Of a DNA stretch of 6,766 nucleotides, positions 6,674 through 6,766 are shown piece by piece. Position 1 is the stretch's first letter. Each line of letters opens with the position of its first letter. This stretch comes from Spirochaetia bacterium. GTDB lineage: Bacteria; Spirochaetota; Spirochaetia; Treponematales; Treponemataceae. Under the pieces are notes generated by a model, which saw only the letters and a program-made list of their open reading frames with translations, made no database searches and was not told the DNA's origin. The DNA lies in NCBI GenBank assembly GCA_900770075.1, contig CAAGIZ010000008.1, positions 1 to 6,766 of the forward strand. Direction: 5' to 3'. Both the position numbers and the translations under genes were made by a program.

Positions 6674-6694
6674 GCGGGCGGCGTTTGAGCCCGC
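6674..6694. repeat. Short GC-rich stem-loop
   Basis: GCGGGC (6674-6679) pairs with GCCCGC (6689-6694) across a 9-base loop. A second GCGGGC at 6665-6670 could pair with the same 3' arm, so two alternative stems are possible. Confidence 0.45.
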
Positions 6695-6726
6695 AGAGTG
6701 GGTAGCGACCAACGTAGTGGGCGCGT

Positions 6727-6744
6727 AGGGAGAGACTTCTCCCT
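6727..6744. repeat. Perfect 7-bp stem-loop at the right end of the GC-rich region
   Basis: AGGGAGA (6727-6733) pairs with TCTCCCT (6738-6744) with the four-base loop GACT. It is followed on the plus strand by CCTAAAATTTATGG and on the minus strand by the GC-rich region. Neither side has a terminator-type T-run, so I call it a structural repeat rather than a terminator. A weak role in ending transcription from a gene beyond the window cannot be excluded. Confidence 0.5.
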
Positions 6745-6766
6745 CCTAAAATTTATGGTTTAATAA

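Larger units (their letters stand above)
6511..6681. repeat. 11-bp inverted repeat spanning 171 bp
   Basis: CCGCCCGCAAC at 6511-6521 is the exact reverse complement of GTTGCGGGCGG at 6671-6681. The arms enclose most of the hairpin-rich region. They could be the ends of a small non-autonomous element, or two oppositely oriented copies of one repeat unit. Because the arms are GC-rich and only 11 bases long, chance similarity is not excluded. Confidence 0.4.
6504..6747. other. GC-rich structured intergenic region with hairpins and repeats
   Basis: About 240 bases between the AT-rich promoter segment and the right window edge contain no credible gene. They hold a series of stem-loops (6549-6564, 6571-6585, 6588-6606, 6674-6694, 6727-6744), an 11-bp inverted repeat joining 6511-6521 to 6671-6681, and short direct repeats (AGTGGG at 6697-6702 and 6716-6721). 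Composition differs sharply from the AT-rich DNA on either side. This resembles a mosaic intergenic repeat element or a structured RNA locus. I recognise no Rfam-type motif, tRNA or riboswitch in it. Confidence 0.45.

Noticed and set aside
6376..6705. Plus-strand open frame of 109 codons across the intergenic region
   Set aside because: It runs through the antisense of the promoter and the hairpin-rich repeats, lacks a ribosome binding site and has a low-complexity translation with no domain signal.
6727..6744. Intrinsic terminator for a gene beyond the right edge
   Set aside because: The stem is perfect but neither strand has a following run of T, so a Rho-independent terminator is not supported.
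6504..6766. tRNA, CRISPR array or known riboswitch in the GC-rich region
   Set aside because: No cloverleaf with a TTCRA-type arm, no regularly spaced repeats with unique spacers, and no riboswitch core that I recognise.

Overview
The window holds two complete protein genes and the first codons of a third, all on the minus strand, so transcription runs from right to left. The organism looks like an anaerobic host-associated bacterium. My best guess is a spirochaete of the genus Treponema, based on the Phe-rich signal peptides, the AT-rich promoter DNA, the GC-rich structured intergenic elements, the strong strand asymmetry, and the very large activase fusion known from Treponema and Clostridia. 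This is inference; there is no rRNA or other taxonomic marker in the window.

Layout from the right, in transcription order. (1) 6353-6766 is about 400 bases without a convincing gene. Its right part (about 6504-6747) is a GC-rich stretch with several hairpins and short inverted and direct repeats. Its left part is AT-rich and carries a plausible promoter (6383-6411) and a good ribosome binding site for the gene that follows. (2) 1784-6352 encodes a 1522-residue iron-sulfur protein. It joins two ASKHA-type activator ATPase domains of the 2-hydroxyacyl-CoA dehydratase/benzoyl-CoA reductase activator family, a four-cysteine motif, a DUF2229-type domain and an HgdB-like C-terminal region. (3) 1634-1783 is a 150-base gap whose right half is GC-rich and shares an exact 15-mer with the region at 6504-6518. 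(4) 242-1633 encodes a 463-residue exported protein of unknown function with eight cysteines. (5) 110-241 is a gap that is extremely G+T rich on the transcribed-sense strand. (6) 1-109 is the start of another exported protein, cut by the window edge.

The large protein is expected to act in the cytoplasm, using ATP hydrolysis to drive low-potential electron transfer to a (2-hydroxy)acyl-CoA-type or similar substrate site. No separate dehydratase subunits, CoA-transferase or electron-transfer flavoprotein genes are in the window, so its substrate cannot be read from context. The two downstream genes encode exported proteins with strikingly similar signal-peptide cores. Nothing visible links them functionally to the activase, and the 150-base gap plus repeat argues against assuming a tight operon.
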